The notes: generated by a model from the sequence alone, not told the origin. 10,507 bases of DNA from Physocladia obscura (GCA_027596945.1 JADGJH010001348.1:1-10507), one strand, 5' to 3'; shown: positions 1 through 8,809, numbered from the stretch's first letter. Made by a program: numbers and translations.

Positions 1-143
1 ATTGAAGCCAGCAGCCAAGTCAAGACTGTTTGATCACTTTCAGTAAAAAGCAAGAAAAATTTCGTTGTTTATGTGGATTGGCACAAAAACAAAATTATAA
101 TCTTCATCTATTCTTTCTATTTGGAAAAAAAAAAAGAACTACT

Positions 144-1069
144 TTAAACAGGTGCCCAAACAACTTCTTGTTGTTTGCCAGCCAAGTTGTAGACCACTGG
201 TAGAGCATATGCTGAATTATCAGCAATAATTCCAGTCAATTCAGGGCCGCTTGCGTCATTAGCTGCACGCAACGTCAAGCCATAACGACGAAGTGGGTAG
301 AGTGTTGAAAGCAAAAATAAAGTAAAAATACCCTATGTTTTATATATTTAGCGAGTTTGAACTATAAAGACGACTGACATACACTGACGAAAACGCCAAA
401 GATGGGAAATGTCGCAAACGGGCCAAATACGGCAATGTCTATGATAAACTGCAATATTGCAACACCGAACTGGGCAATCAGCCCCCATCCGAAGGCTGTG
501 GGTAAATCGTTTTAGTATTGTGAAAATAATCCAAATAATAATACGAATAATACGAAGGGAAAAGAAAGCCATACCAACAATAGCCTCAGGATGAATTTTC
601 CAAATGGCATACAAACCAACAGCATCAACCGCAAGGGATCCGATTGAAAGAAGCAGAAAAATCCAAAAAACAGGCGACGCAGCAGCAAGTGCAAACAGTC
701 CAACGAAATTGAGAAACGCAAAAAGTGTGAGAATGCCCATCAGAATGATCATCATTGTTCTGAGAGGAAGGTCGAACCTGTGATTTGGGTGATTTTTCGG
801 TGTTGGTTTTACAAGTTTCGGTTTGTAAAGAAAGTTTACCAAGTTCGAGGTTCAGGAACAGCGGGGTGGACTTTAGGCGCTGGATACTGGAGTTCGGCCT
901 GGGACTGTTTTTGTGTGATTACATTGCTTGTTTATTTGCCTTCAATGTCATTAGTTATCACGATCGGCGGATTTTATCAACTTGCTCGTTTAAGTGTTGA
1001 ATCGGGTACAAATCTGGGGGTCAAGATGTGATTTACGAACAGGCAGTCTGATGTAGTATCCATCTCCAT
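144..1069 (-). CDS. Four-helix membrane protein of unknown function (five exons)
   Basis: The spliced model joins 1037-1069, 840-898, 575-777, 383-495 and 144-332, giving 597 nt and 198 residues. The introns are 899-1036 (donor GTAAAT), 778-839 (GTAAAC), 496-574 (GTATGG) and 333-382 (GTATGT); all end in AG and all phases agree. Four hydrophobic helices are seen at about residues 39-61, 66-90, 99-123 and 131-149. The N-terminus is short and Pro-rich (residues 12-37). The polar tail of about 45 residues ends in VVWAPV, followed by TAA at 144-146. Splicing out 496-574 and 333-382 restores hydrophobic helices that the unspliced frame destroys, which is the main support for the model. The first exon (11 codons, ATG at 1067-1069) is the weakest part; the protein could instead begin elsewhere upstream of helix 1. 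The layout resembles small tetraspan families such as MARVEL-like proteins, but I see no diagnostic motif and assign no function. Confidence 0.75.
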
Positions 1070-2290
1070 TCATTTCGATAAAAGTTTTTTTTTGGTTTTG
1101 GGGTCTAAATTGATGTTTGATTTCAGGCAATGCACTCAAATTTTTCCCAGATAGATTTTACGGAAATTATGAGGAACTGGCAAATTAGGTTAAAAATTGC
1201 GCCAGGATCATAAGATCATAACTATTAATGTAAAACTTCTTGTCAAGAACGACAGCTCTGATACCGCCACAGGTTTGCTCTGGCAAAAAACTGTGAGTTT
1301 TATTGGATTTCTTTTTCATGAGTAGAATTGAGCTGGTAAATCATTGAATCCATTGTACTCAAATAAAAAAAATATGAAAATTTAGGATACTTTAAGCAAG
1401 TGCTTTTTCATCATCCTGACATTTAGTTTTAGACTTTCAGCATTAGTTCAGATTATTTTTACTAGACAATAAAGTGCTCCAGCCAATATATCAAGAAAAG
1501 CTACAGTATTTACTGATCAAATATTGCTTTCAAAAGTCTTGAATATTTACCAAGTATTTTTCAAAAATAATATAATGGCATCTCTCGATACTCACTGACA
1601 TACCATTTTCTGTGTTTCAAATTATTCAAACCAATTGAAACTTTTCCTTTCAAAAGTTATACTATTCTTTTCTCAATAATTTCATGCCTGAAAGTTTTGA
1701 TAACATGTTATATCTAGTATGTTAGGTGATATTTCCTTTGGCAGTAAAAAAGACTGACACAAAAAAAGTTGTGGACATCTGAAGCTAATTCCAGATGCTT
1801 TTATAGCAAAATTCGTACTTTGGGTGAATTTATTGCTTCAATTTCAGTACAGAAATTTCAGAAGCCAGTTTTTTGTAATATAATTGCATTTTTGTCTTTA
1901 AATTTGATGAAATTGCGAAAATTTGATGGCAATTTGTGATTGATTAAATTGAAAAGAATGGTAAATGGTTCCACAATGAAGGTGAATTTTGCATTGATCT
2001 TTGATGCTTCTTTATTGTTGGCTTGGCGTTGAAGTTTCATGCATGTTAGTGATTTCCACTTGGTGTTCTAGGTTACAACAATATCTTCAGGTTATAAATG
2101 CTGCGAAGTCCATTTGAATTACTGTGACGTACATTGGAAGGATTGAAGTTCTTCCAAATCACTTCATATTTTGCTAATTACCATACTTCATTTATGAGCC
2201 ACCAAAGCCTGCATCAAATAGATGTTATAAATAAAATAAACCAAAACTTCAGTATATAAACAAAAATTTGCGAAACAAAAACCTCGTTGA
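1070..2290. other. AT-rich intergenic spacer, no supported gene
   Basis: Upstream flank of the four-helix membrane gene. It is rich in A/T runs and poor in CpG. The only ATG-started frame of note is a 60-codon minus-strand one at 1858-2040, with no recognisable domain and no splice partner. The promoter of the minus-strand gene should lie just above 1069, but no convincing core motif stands out. No tRNA, rRNA or repeat array was seen. Confidence 0.5.
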
Positions 2291-4410
2291 AAATAACAAA
2301 GTGTCAATAGCCAACTGACACATGCAAATATTTATTCAGAACTCAGTTCTTCTAACTGTATTTCAATCAATGAATCAAGATTTCCAACTGCCTTAGCCAA
2401 TGTGTCAATTTTTTCTTCCTTGCAAAATTCACTGAGATTTTGATCCAAAATGGTACAGGGGGAACTTCACAGTGACTTTGAGCTTTAAAAGAAAATTAAT
2501 TTGCTGCAGAGTTGTATGAATTTGAAACAGTCACTCTTGTCAAGAGAAAAAAAATTTCTCAAATATTTCAATCCATTTCAACTAATCTTGTATTCTCCTT
2601 CATAACCTTGGCATTTTCTAGCTTCTTTCTTCCCCAATTTAACTTTTTTTGTGGCTTTTTTCTTTTCAACTGCAATTTGTTATGCTTGATGAAGGGATTG
2701 GAAATCATAAACTTGATCAGTTCTTACAATTGCTTCAGGTTTTGCAGAGACTTTTAATGGGCTTGCAACCACTTCTGTAGATTCAAAGGTTTAGATTATA
2801 AAAGTTACAGTTGGTGAGATGTTTTCTGGTTGAGTGGCATTGAGTTTTGTTCTGGAGATTTAAATTTTTGTGTCAAATGGAAAATTCCTCATGGAAAGCT
2901 GTCTGAATTATTTTCTTTGAAATGCATTTTCTTGCTTCTAGCATAATAAGAATAACCTCTTGGCCAAGATTGCCCATGCTATTGCATGCAAAGCTGTGTT
3001 TCTTGCAAAAAAGCTTGCAAATTTTGTTTTTTAAAACAACAAATATAACATGATCCAATGGCTGCACAAAGTAAGTAGCATTAGGAGGCAACATGAAATC
3101 ATAAATTCCCAGCTTGAAATATTTGGAAAGGACATCAATTGTTTTGTGAACTCCCAAATTGTCAGAAAGCAGAAAAGGTGTCAAACCAGGATGCAAAATT
3201 TTCCAAAATCCAAAAAGGTGCTCAGAACAGGAATCCACTGCTCTTCAGTCAAATATTTGGTCTCATTGAAGGTAAATATTACTGAGTTGTGTCTTCATTG
3301 CACAAAGTTGACAGATTCCCAACCAATTGGAGATTTCCAAATTTTGTCAGAAGAACAATCACACTCACCACTTGCAGTTAGCAGTTACAAACATAATAAA
3401 GCTAGTGTGCTTATTTTTGGATCTGATACGCTGACTTGGACACTGTATTGCAATGCTGACAAGTGCTCTTGATTGTGAGGTGTCATTTTGAAGTTTCATC
3501 AGCATTTTGCCAACATTGACAACAAACTTGTGATTATAGCTCTTCTCAGTGAGCCTAAAATCAAATGCTTCAAACCATACCTCAAATTCAGCTAGATTTA
3601 TTGATTTGCACATGCTGCCCAAATGTTTTTATGCTTCTGAGCTGAATTGGATCTTTGTGGTGGTGGTAGAATTGTTTATGTTACTTGAAAGCCTTCCCTT
3701 CTGGCATAGGCTCTCTTTGCTTGTTCCATCTAGTGACTAAATCAATAAAATCTGCATGGGTCATTGGCTGATGGCATAATGATCTGGCCTCCAAAATTCA
3801 ATCAAAGCTCCTTCCTCAACATCTGTAAAGCGCCTTGAAGTATGCAAGCAGTCTCCTGCTTTCTTAGCCTCTTTGGACATACTCTGAGATTTTACTACAT
3901 TCTCTGCAGCCTTGTTGACAGAAGATTCTTGGTTGATCAGACTGTTTTCTTCTTGAAAACTAGTCTTCTTTGAACAGAATTTTGCTGGTCTTGCACACTG
4001 GAAGTACAATGTGTTGTGTCCAAAACTGGATTTTTCTGGTTGAATTTCTCCTGGAAAAAAGACTCAATTGTCTTCCAGAATCTTCTAGCTTTTGTTGCCA
4101 CCATCCAGTTAATCTCAAACAAGTTGTAATCAATATAAAAATTGATATTTACTTGTATGTGTACAGTAACAGCCACAGAGGTCTTTTTATTAAGGCTACT
4201 AATAGGATGGCTGCCAATCTGGAGAAAAATCCTCTGCAGGCTCATTTTAGTGCCACACTTGATTCAGATCAAAGTATTGCAACAAAACACCCAATTGCAG
4301 GTGCTACTATTAATGAGCATTCAAATTTGGTTCAATTAAGTGTTTGAAAGCTCCTGTTGTGTTGCTCAGATATTGAAAGACCTTAATTTAGAGATAAAAT
4401 TTACAAAAAC
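2290..4410. mobile_element. Probable extent of a dead, CpG-depleted DNA transposon
   Basis: By eye I find only two CpG dinucleotides (3429-3430 and 3831-3832) between the CpGs at 2285-2286 and 4410-4411, while the neighbouring genes are CpG-replete. The transposase relic sits inside this block with about 290 bases on each side, a plausible length for element ends. The borders are set by composition, not by terminal repeats or a TA target-site duplication, neither of which I could identify. The non-coding flanks 2290-2577 and 4105-4410 contain nothing else I recognise. Confidence 0.5.
2578..4104 (-). pseudogene. Degenerate pogo/Fot1-like (Tc1-mariner superfamily) transposase
   Basis: The reading frame is broken by stops and shifts but can be followed for about 500 codons, close to the usual size of this family. 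In order, minus strand: a likely N-terminus at ATG 4102-4104; a frameshift near 3965; a DNA-binding (CENP-B/Tc5-type HTH-like) region around 3700-3860 beginning RRFTDVEEGALIEFW; a WFEA..F.RLT segment near 3570; then the catalytic core. The second catalytic Asp is in LLSDN (codon 3161-3163) and the third in FVQPLD (codon 3053-3055). They are separated by exactly 35 residues, the DD35D spacing known from Fot1-type elements. Where NxDE(T) is expected, the sequence reads NVGK: the first Asp is Gly (codon 3509-3511), so the enzyme is dead. Several stops and a shift lie between 3190 and 3365. A Lys-rich tail (KKKATKKVKLGKK) ends at TGA 2578-2580. I found no clear terminal inverted repeats. Family assignment is by motif recognition only. 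Confidence 0.75.
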
Positions 4411-4590
4411 GCATTTTCAAAACAAAAGCCAAGCTTCTCATCACTTTTAAACTATTTTAGCAAAAAATCTCAAAAAAATATATATCTCCCATATACACTG
4501 CTCCTCTTTAATAAAAAAAACTTGGTTTTTATTTTTACTCCCAAAGTCTTCATTTTGGTGGAGAATCTCTGGCCAAAAGAATTGAGAACA

Positions 4591-5655
4591 ATGAGTAAAG
4601 TTTTTGACATTATCCATGTTACGGTCGCATCTGCATCTGTAATTTCTACCTCAGCAGTCTGTATAACTAATATGCCACATTTACGTAAGCTTTCGTCTGC
4701 TTCATTCCTCGCGTTTTGGCTGTGCGGCTCGGATCTCATTGTTGGATTCTGCAGCGTAGTGTTTTCTTTTCAAAATATTTTAAATATACAACCGACTTCA
4801 ATCACGACCCAAATTAATGGAGCTATGACTATATTTGGTTGCTTGGTCAGCTTGCTTCTATGCCTTGGTATAACTTATATCAGATATACAGTGATCATTT
4901 TGCAAAAAAAGCCTGTCCGAAATTTCGCCACGGTATATTTGATTTCATGCACCGTTTTCAGCGTGGCGTTAGCTCTATCACCTTTTGCTTTTGATGCTTC
5001 AGATTCAACATATATAGTTCGCAGCAGTCGCGTGTATTGTGCGGGCGCGTGGTATTCCGCAAAAACATTCGGGTCACTGTGCTTAATAGTCATTGCTACA
5101 CCTCTCATTTGCATTGGTATCGCATACACCAAGATTTTTATTCACGTGCAAAAAATAAACAAAGAAGTGAAACTGTCATTTCAAATGGCAGAAGAAGAAC
5201 TTCCTCATCGTATCAGCCTACCCGTGAGAGGAATTTCAGTTATCCGCATAGTTGAGTCAAAATCGGGCAAAGCTTTGACAGTAATTGACTTGGCAGGAAC
5301 TCCAGCTGCACAAAACTTGCTGGACAGTAAGCAAATGATGCTGCTAAGACAGAGCGTTTTGATCGTTGGAACTTTTTTAGTCGGTTGGATACTATATTTC
5401 ATAAGTGGGCTACTTAATTTTCCTCTTACATCAAATTACGAAATTAAATACTAATAAAATAAAAAAACAGTATTTCTGTATGAATTAATTGGAGGAACAC
5501 CTGCATCTTCTCTACTTGACTTTTTTGGCGGCACTTTTGTTATCTTAAACGAATCAGTAAACGCAATTTTAATTCTGGTATTCGACAAGGTGATACGACA
5601 CAACTTTTTGAAGAAATTTGGTGTATTTACAACTTCTATGGCTGAAAAAGAATAG
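4591..5655 (+). CDS. Rhodopsin-like (class A) seven-transmembrane G protein-coupled receptor
   Basis: Two exons, 4591-5404 and 5471-5655, encode 332 residues. Intron 5405-5470 (66 nt) has a weak GTGGGC donor, a TACTAAT branch-like site at 5449-5455 and an AAACAG acceptor. Without splicing the frame stops before helix 7; with it all seven helices appear (about 7-28, 39-60, 78-104, 112-134, 158-187, 253-277, 283-309). Class A landmarks are visible: Asp48 in helix 2 (2.50), Arg98-Tyr99 ending helix 3 (3.50-3.51), Pro171 and Tyr179 in helix 5 (5.50, 5.58), Phe262 and Trp266 in helix 6 (6.44, 6.48), and Asn298 and Asn302 in helix 7 (7.45, 7.49). A basic helix-8-like KVIRHNFLKKF follows. Oddities: Ile97 replaces the usual Asp/Glu of DRY, NPxxY reads NAILI, Pro6.50 is Leu, and I see no Trp4.50. 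The third cytoplasmic loop is about 65 residues long. It would act at a cell membrane through heterotrimeric G proteins; the ligand is unknown. I chose ATG 4591 because the frame above it has no other ATG and the N-terminus is compatible with helix 1. Confidence 0.85.
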
Positions 5656-5658
5656 CAC

Positions 5659-5664
5659 AATAAA
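5659..5664 (+). promoter_or_regulatory. AATAAA-type polyadenylation signal after the GPCR
   Basis: A perfect AATAAA begins three bases after the receptor's TAG stop (5653-5655). The sequence is AT-rich and such hexamers arise by chance, but the position just downstream of the stop supports the end of the two-exon model. Confidence 0.35.
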
Positions 5665-6267
5665 AAACAAAACAATCTATTGCAAGTTTTCCAAAGAAGT
5701 GTTTCTTTATGAGAGGAATACCCACCTCCATTTTTTTTTGATTTTTTTGATTTTTTTGCAGTGTCATTTCTATATTCTATATTGACCCAGTCAGTCAATC
5801 TAATTTGATTCTCACGTTTGATAGAGCAATTGATCAAAACTTTTTGAAGTTTTCTAGATTGACAATATCTAGCGCTGCACTAAACCAGTCTTAGATAATT
5901 TTATATGCTCGTTATCTTTATTGAATTTCTGGTAAAGGTTGGGTAGAGTGGTCGAGATGTTGCACAAAATTGATTACTTTATTGCACGATTGTACAATAT
6001 ATCATTTTAGAACTTTTAACAATTTCTGGTGTCAGCTGTCAAGGAATGAAAATTTGATAAAATCGAAATCAGTTATAAGGTGCAAAATATTCTTTTTTTT
6101 GTAACTTGTTCTGTTTTTGGCAAATAAACAATTATCTTTTGACTTAAGTTGCAAATTCACATATTGAAAATTTTGAGTTGAATTCGCAGAATTCAGCAAA
6201 GAGTAATTCATTGATTTTTCACATTCTTATTTTTAAAAACTTCATAACTAATGAATAAAAGTCAGTA
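5665..6267. other. Convergent intergenic spacer between the GPCR and PB1 genes
   Basis: AT-rich spacer between two genes that point at each other, so it should carry both 3' ends. It contains a short array of T-runs separated by GA (about 5731-5758, GATTTTTTT-like units) followed by TTTGCAG at 5754-5761. No coding frame, tRNA or strong terminator-like structure is evident. The longest minus-strand frame here (5451-5837) is mostly the antisense of the receptor's seventh helix and is not counted as a gene. Confidence 0.5.
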
Positions 6268-8118
6268 TTAATCTCTCAACCGTTCCTGCGCCAGTTCCTT
6301 CACAACTGCATTATAGTCACCCCCAGTTCGCTCCACAATCTCCTCAACTTTCCATCGTTCAATACTGCCAGCCTCTCCACTCCGAATTACTCTGTCAACA
6401 ACTTCTTTTTTAGCTGCAGTACCTTCTTCTCCACCCTTCGCACAAGCCATTTCTAAAGCCGACCACGTTGCCTGATGTAGCCACTTGAACGCGCCATTTG
6501 CCTCTTCTTTTATAGTCCGCACAGACTCAAAAGTATCCATCGTTGCACAAACTTCTTCTTTCGCCGCATGCGCTGAGGCAAGAGCGCGACCAAGCCATGG
6601 ATGCTGTGAAACTACTTTTTCATGTATTTGAGTGTGGGTAGCAGAAGCACGATCAATTGCATTACGTAATGTGCTTGCGAAATTGTGGTGGACAAACAAT
6701 GATGATGATTTGCCCGATGACAAGCTTGCACTGCTTGACGCCCGAACTGGTGAAGACCACTCTGAGTTTGGTGGAGTTGGGGCAGGTGATGGGGACGTTG
6801 AATTCGGGGATACTGAGGTGTGATGTGTGAATTTGCGTGAAAGGTATTGATTCAAGCTGTTTGCAGATGGATCTGAAAATTGTTTGCCGCGTTGTGCACG
6901 CGCTTGAGCTTGTAATTGGGCTGTTGTGATTGCAACTGAAGTTTCTGGGACTGGGGATGGGGAAAGATGATATTGACTGCTTGGCTGTGTCGTAACATTA
7001 TAAACAGTAAGCCCCTCCTTGTTAGTGAAATTATCCTTGTCTTTACCATCGAAACGTTTTGCAGCTGTAATTGCTTCTGAACTGAATTCAACGTAATCGT
7101 AAGAAGGCGGAAGATCGTTTTCAGATGTTGGTGCTAGCTCATAATGCAAATGACGGCAAGCATCTGTGATGCCAGAACAAGTTGAAACGTGGTTTTCAGA
7201 GAATGAAGTCTCTTTTGGAACATGAATTTTGAGTTTTTCATTAAAAGTATTGAAGATCTCTTCCACTGGAATATTTGATTTTTCTGCAAGCTATATTGTT
7301 TGTGTGTCAGTAAAATAGAAGAACAAAGAAAAATTGTGAACCTCTTGAAGACTTCCAATAGCATCTCGCATTGCAGCAGGATTTGAAAAAACCAAATCAA
7401 CAAGCATATCGATAACAATTAGCGATTCCGGATGGGTATCTAGTAAAGAGACAGAGAGCGACTCTACTCTTCCAGTTACTTCTGGGAGAGGCGAAGCCAC
7501 CGGAGTTAGTTCAGTCGTGGGTGGCGTGATTGAAACAATTAGTTTGGGAATCTTGATTAAGCGTAGCAAGAAGCGAAGATCAATATCAGAATCAACAGTA
7601 ATCCGATCTCCATCCGAATCCAGGTACGCAACAGTAACAGATTTTTGATCGGACAAGTGGAATGCTTGCGCAATCTAGTTTGATTAACAATTTGCTGATG
7701 AATTGAATCAAAAGCCGCTTACCTTTTGCTGAAACCTGGGCCACGAAACACTGGCAGCTTCGCCCCTTTCGAGAGAAACCTGCTTAACTATTGTATTGTG
7801 TTCCGCTTTAAAGCTCAGCACTCTCTGATTCTGCGGTTGTATTACTTCAACCGGCGCATGAACTTTGGGGATAATTGGAATTGGTGCTAAAACTTCGACA
7901 TCATCCGTATCATCCGGCTCGGCAAATACAATACGTTGGGAATGGATCTGCTGTTCTTGCTCTCGGAGGGCATTTGTTTCCGTTTCTTCGTCTGGGTCTG
8001 GTTCAGCAAAGATAATCCGCTGCGTGCCTGATGTTGCTTCGGTTTCTTGTTCGCGCTGCTGTTCCTGCTCGAAATCTTCGTCGTCTCCGCTTGGTGATGC
8101 AGTGATGATTCTCTCCAT
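6268..8118 (-). CDS. PB1-domain protein with N-terminal acidic repeats and possible C-terminal UBA-like segment
   Basis: Three exons, 7723-8118, 7342-7674 and 6268-7290, encode 583 residues. The introns are 7675-7722 (48 nt, GTAAGC...CTAG) and 7291-7341 (51 nt, GTTCAC...ATAG), both phase 0. Residues 1-75 are acidic and Gln-rich with a motif repeated three times. Residues about 99-182 form a PB1 domain: Lys104 and Lys112 in the basic face, then an OPCA acidic motif YLDSDGD...VDSDIDL (residues 149-165) and a closing KLIVSI strand. Having both faces makes it a type I/II PB1, known to bind head-to-tail to other PB1 domains. Intron 1 splits the PB1, so the domain is seen only after splicing. The middle holds a PPSY motif (304-307), Gln/Ala-rich and Ser/Pro-rich stretches (about 401-441) and an Ala-rich helical part. 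The last 40 residues (ERTGGDYNAVVKELA) resemble helices 2-3 of a UBA domain, only weakly. No ZZ finger, NBR1, kinase or oxidase domain is present. A scaffold or adaptor role is inferred; the partner is unknown. Confidence 0.82.
7898..8118 (-). repeat. Three copies of a short acidic peptide motif in the PB1 protein
   Basis: Residues 2-15, 33-45 and 61-73 of the PB1 protein read ERIITASPSGDDED, QRIIFAEPDPDEE and QRIVFAEPDDTDD. Copies two and three are nearly identical; the first is diverged. They are separated by Glu/Gln-rich linkers of similar length (17 and 15 residues), which suggests internal duplication. The motif is not one I recognise. Confidence 0.7.
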
Positions 8119-8348
8119 TTCTCCAGTTTTGATGTAAGTTCCTCAAATAAATTTTCACATGATTTGAGTTCAAAATTTGGAAGTTCTTGCTGACTCTATT
8201 TCTATCGACAATCATAACATGACCATTGCAATGTGTGGATGACAAACAACTGAAACAGATTGTCAACCATATGGAATTAGGATTGCAACCTCAATTTGCA
8301 TCCAGAACTATCTGCGAGACCTTCACAGTCTATAAAGAATGTCGTGAA
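8119..8348. other. Upstream flank of the PB1 gene
   Basis: Non-coding sequence directly 5' of the PB1 start codon (ATG 8116-8118, minus strand), expected to hold its promoter and 5' untranslated region. I see no clear TATA or other named element. An additional 5' non-coding exon cannot be excluded. Confidence 0.35.
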
Positions 8349-8555
8349 TTATTCAAGGATACCTATTGATCTGGTCCTTGAGCATACAGATTTAAAAATG
8401 CTGGTCAACATTGTCAAAAAATATCTGGTGTTGAAGAGTGTTACTCTGTGATCAAGTACATCAGACAAAACCCAAATATATCCTAACATCATTTTTCCTA
8501 TAAGCATAAAGGACACAATAAATTTATTCTCCAGACATAATATTATAACTTTCAC
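8349..8555 (-). pseudogene. Possible MULE (Mutator-like) transposase fragment
   Basis: An open minus-strand frame without an ATG start. Its order of residues (NKFIVSFMLIG, then GYIWVLSDVL, then TRYFLTMLTSIFKS) resembles the stretch of MULE transposases in which an F-A-F core and Y-x-W-V-L are followed by a T-D-R-x-L-A-L-M segment. The catalytic-type Asp expected after Thr is absent. The frame is closed by a stop at the 3' end and no further domain could be followed into 8120-8348, so if real this is a short inactive relic. Recognition is by eye and modest. Confidence 0.35.
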
Positions 8556-8787
8556 ATTTTTAGTTAATTATTTACAAATAAACAAATAAAGAATGAAGTA
8601 AAATAGAAGCAGAAGATTACAGAACAGGGAAAAGGTTCCAGTAAGTTGCAGAATGTTGAGTAAAGTTGTGAGTGATTAGGAAAGAGTTATCAGAACTACA
8701 AGTCATCAAACTTTAGATGATTTTGTGGTGCTGCCTGTTTCACTATTTACCACCACTTTGACATTTTCCCTTAGAAAGTAGTAAAAA

Positions 8788-8809
8788 TCACATCAATGGG
8801 ATGATGTGA
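8788..8809. repeat. 8-bp perfect inverted repeat with 6-base loop
   Basis: TCACATCA at 8788-8795 and TGATGTGA at 8802-8809 are exact reverse complements around ATGGGA. It could be a hairpin in RNA, a dimer-binding site or part of a transposon end; no context decides. Confidence 0.5.

Noticed and set aside
348..574. Unspliced C-terminal continuation of the minus-strand frame through 348-574
   Set aside because: It reads through introns at 496-574 and 333-382; splicing gives continuous hydrophobic helices and a proper stop at 144-146.
780..1031. Plus-strand frames at 780-1031 and 785-1000
   Set aside because: They lie opposite the first exons and introns of the minus-strand membrane gene and have no recognisable features.
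1858..2040. 60-codon minus-strand frame with ATG
   Set aside because: Short, low-complexity composition, no domain or splice partner.
3050..3472. 140-codon plus-strand frame
   Set aside because: Antisense of the transposase catalytic core, which shows the conserved motifs on the minus strand.
3970..4347. 125-codon plus-strand frame with a tidy C-terminal part (4150-4347)
   Set aside because: It overlaps the transposase N-terminus and lies in the CpG-depleted element; no domain recognised, though 4150-4347 alone could be a relic.
4522..4590. Longer GPCR N-terminus beginning at TTG 4522
   Set aside because: TTG is not a credible eukaryotic start; the first ATG in frame is at 4591 and gives a sensible N-terminus.
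5451..5837. 128-codon minus-strand frame
   Set aside because: It is mainly antisense to the receptor's second exon; the Lys-rich part comes from the T-run tract.
5940..6015. Possible tRNA-like sequence around GGGTAGAGTGGTCGAG
   Set aside because: No acceptor stem, anticodon arm or T-arm could be paired.
6632..6823. Plus-strand frames within the PB1 gene (also 7865-8137)
   Set aside because: Shadows of the minus-strand exons.
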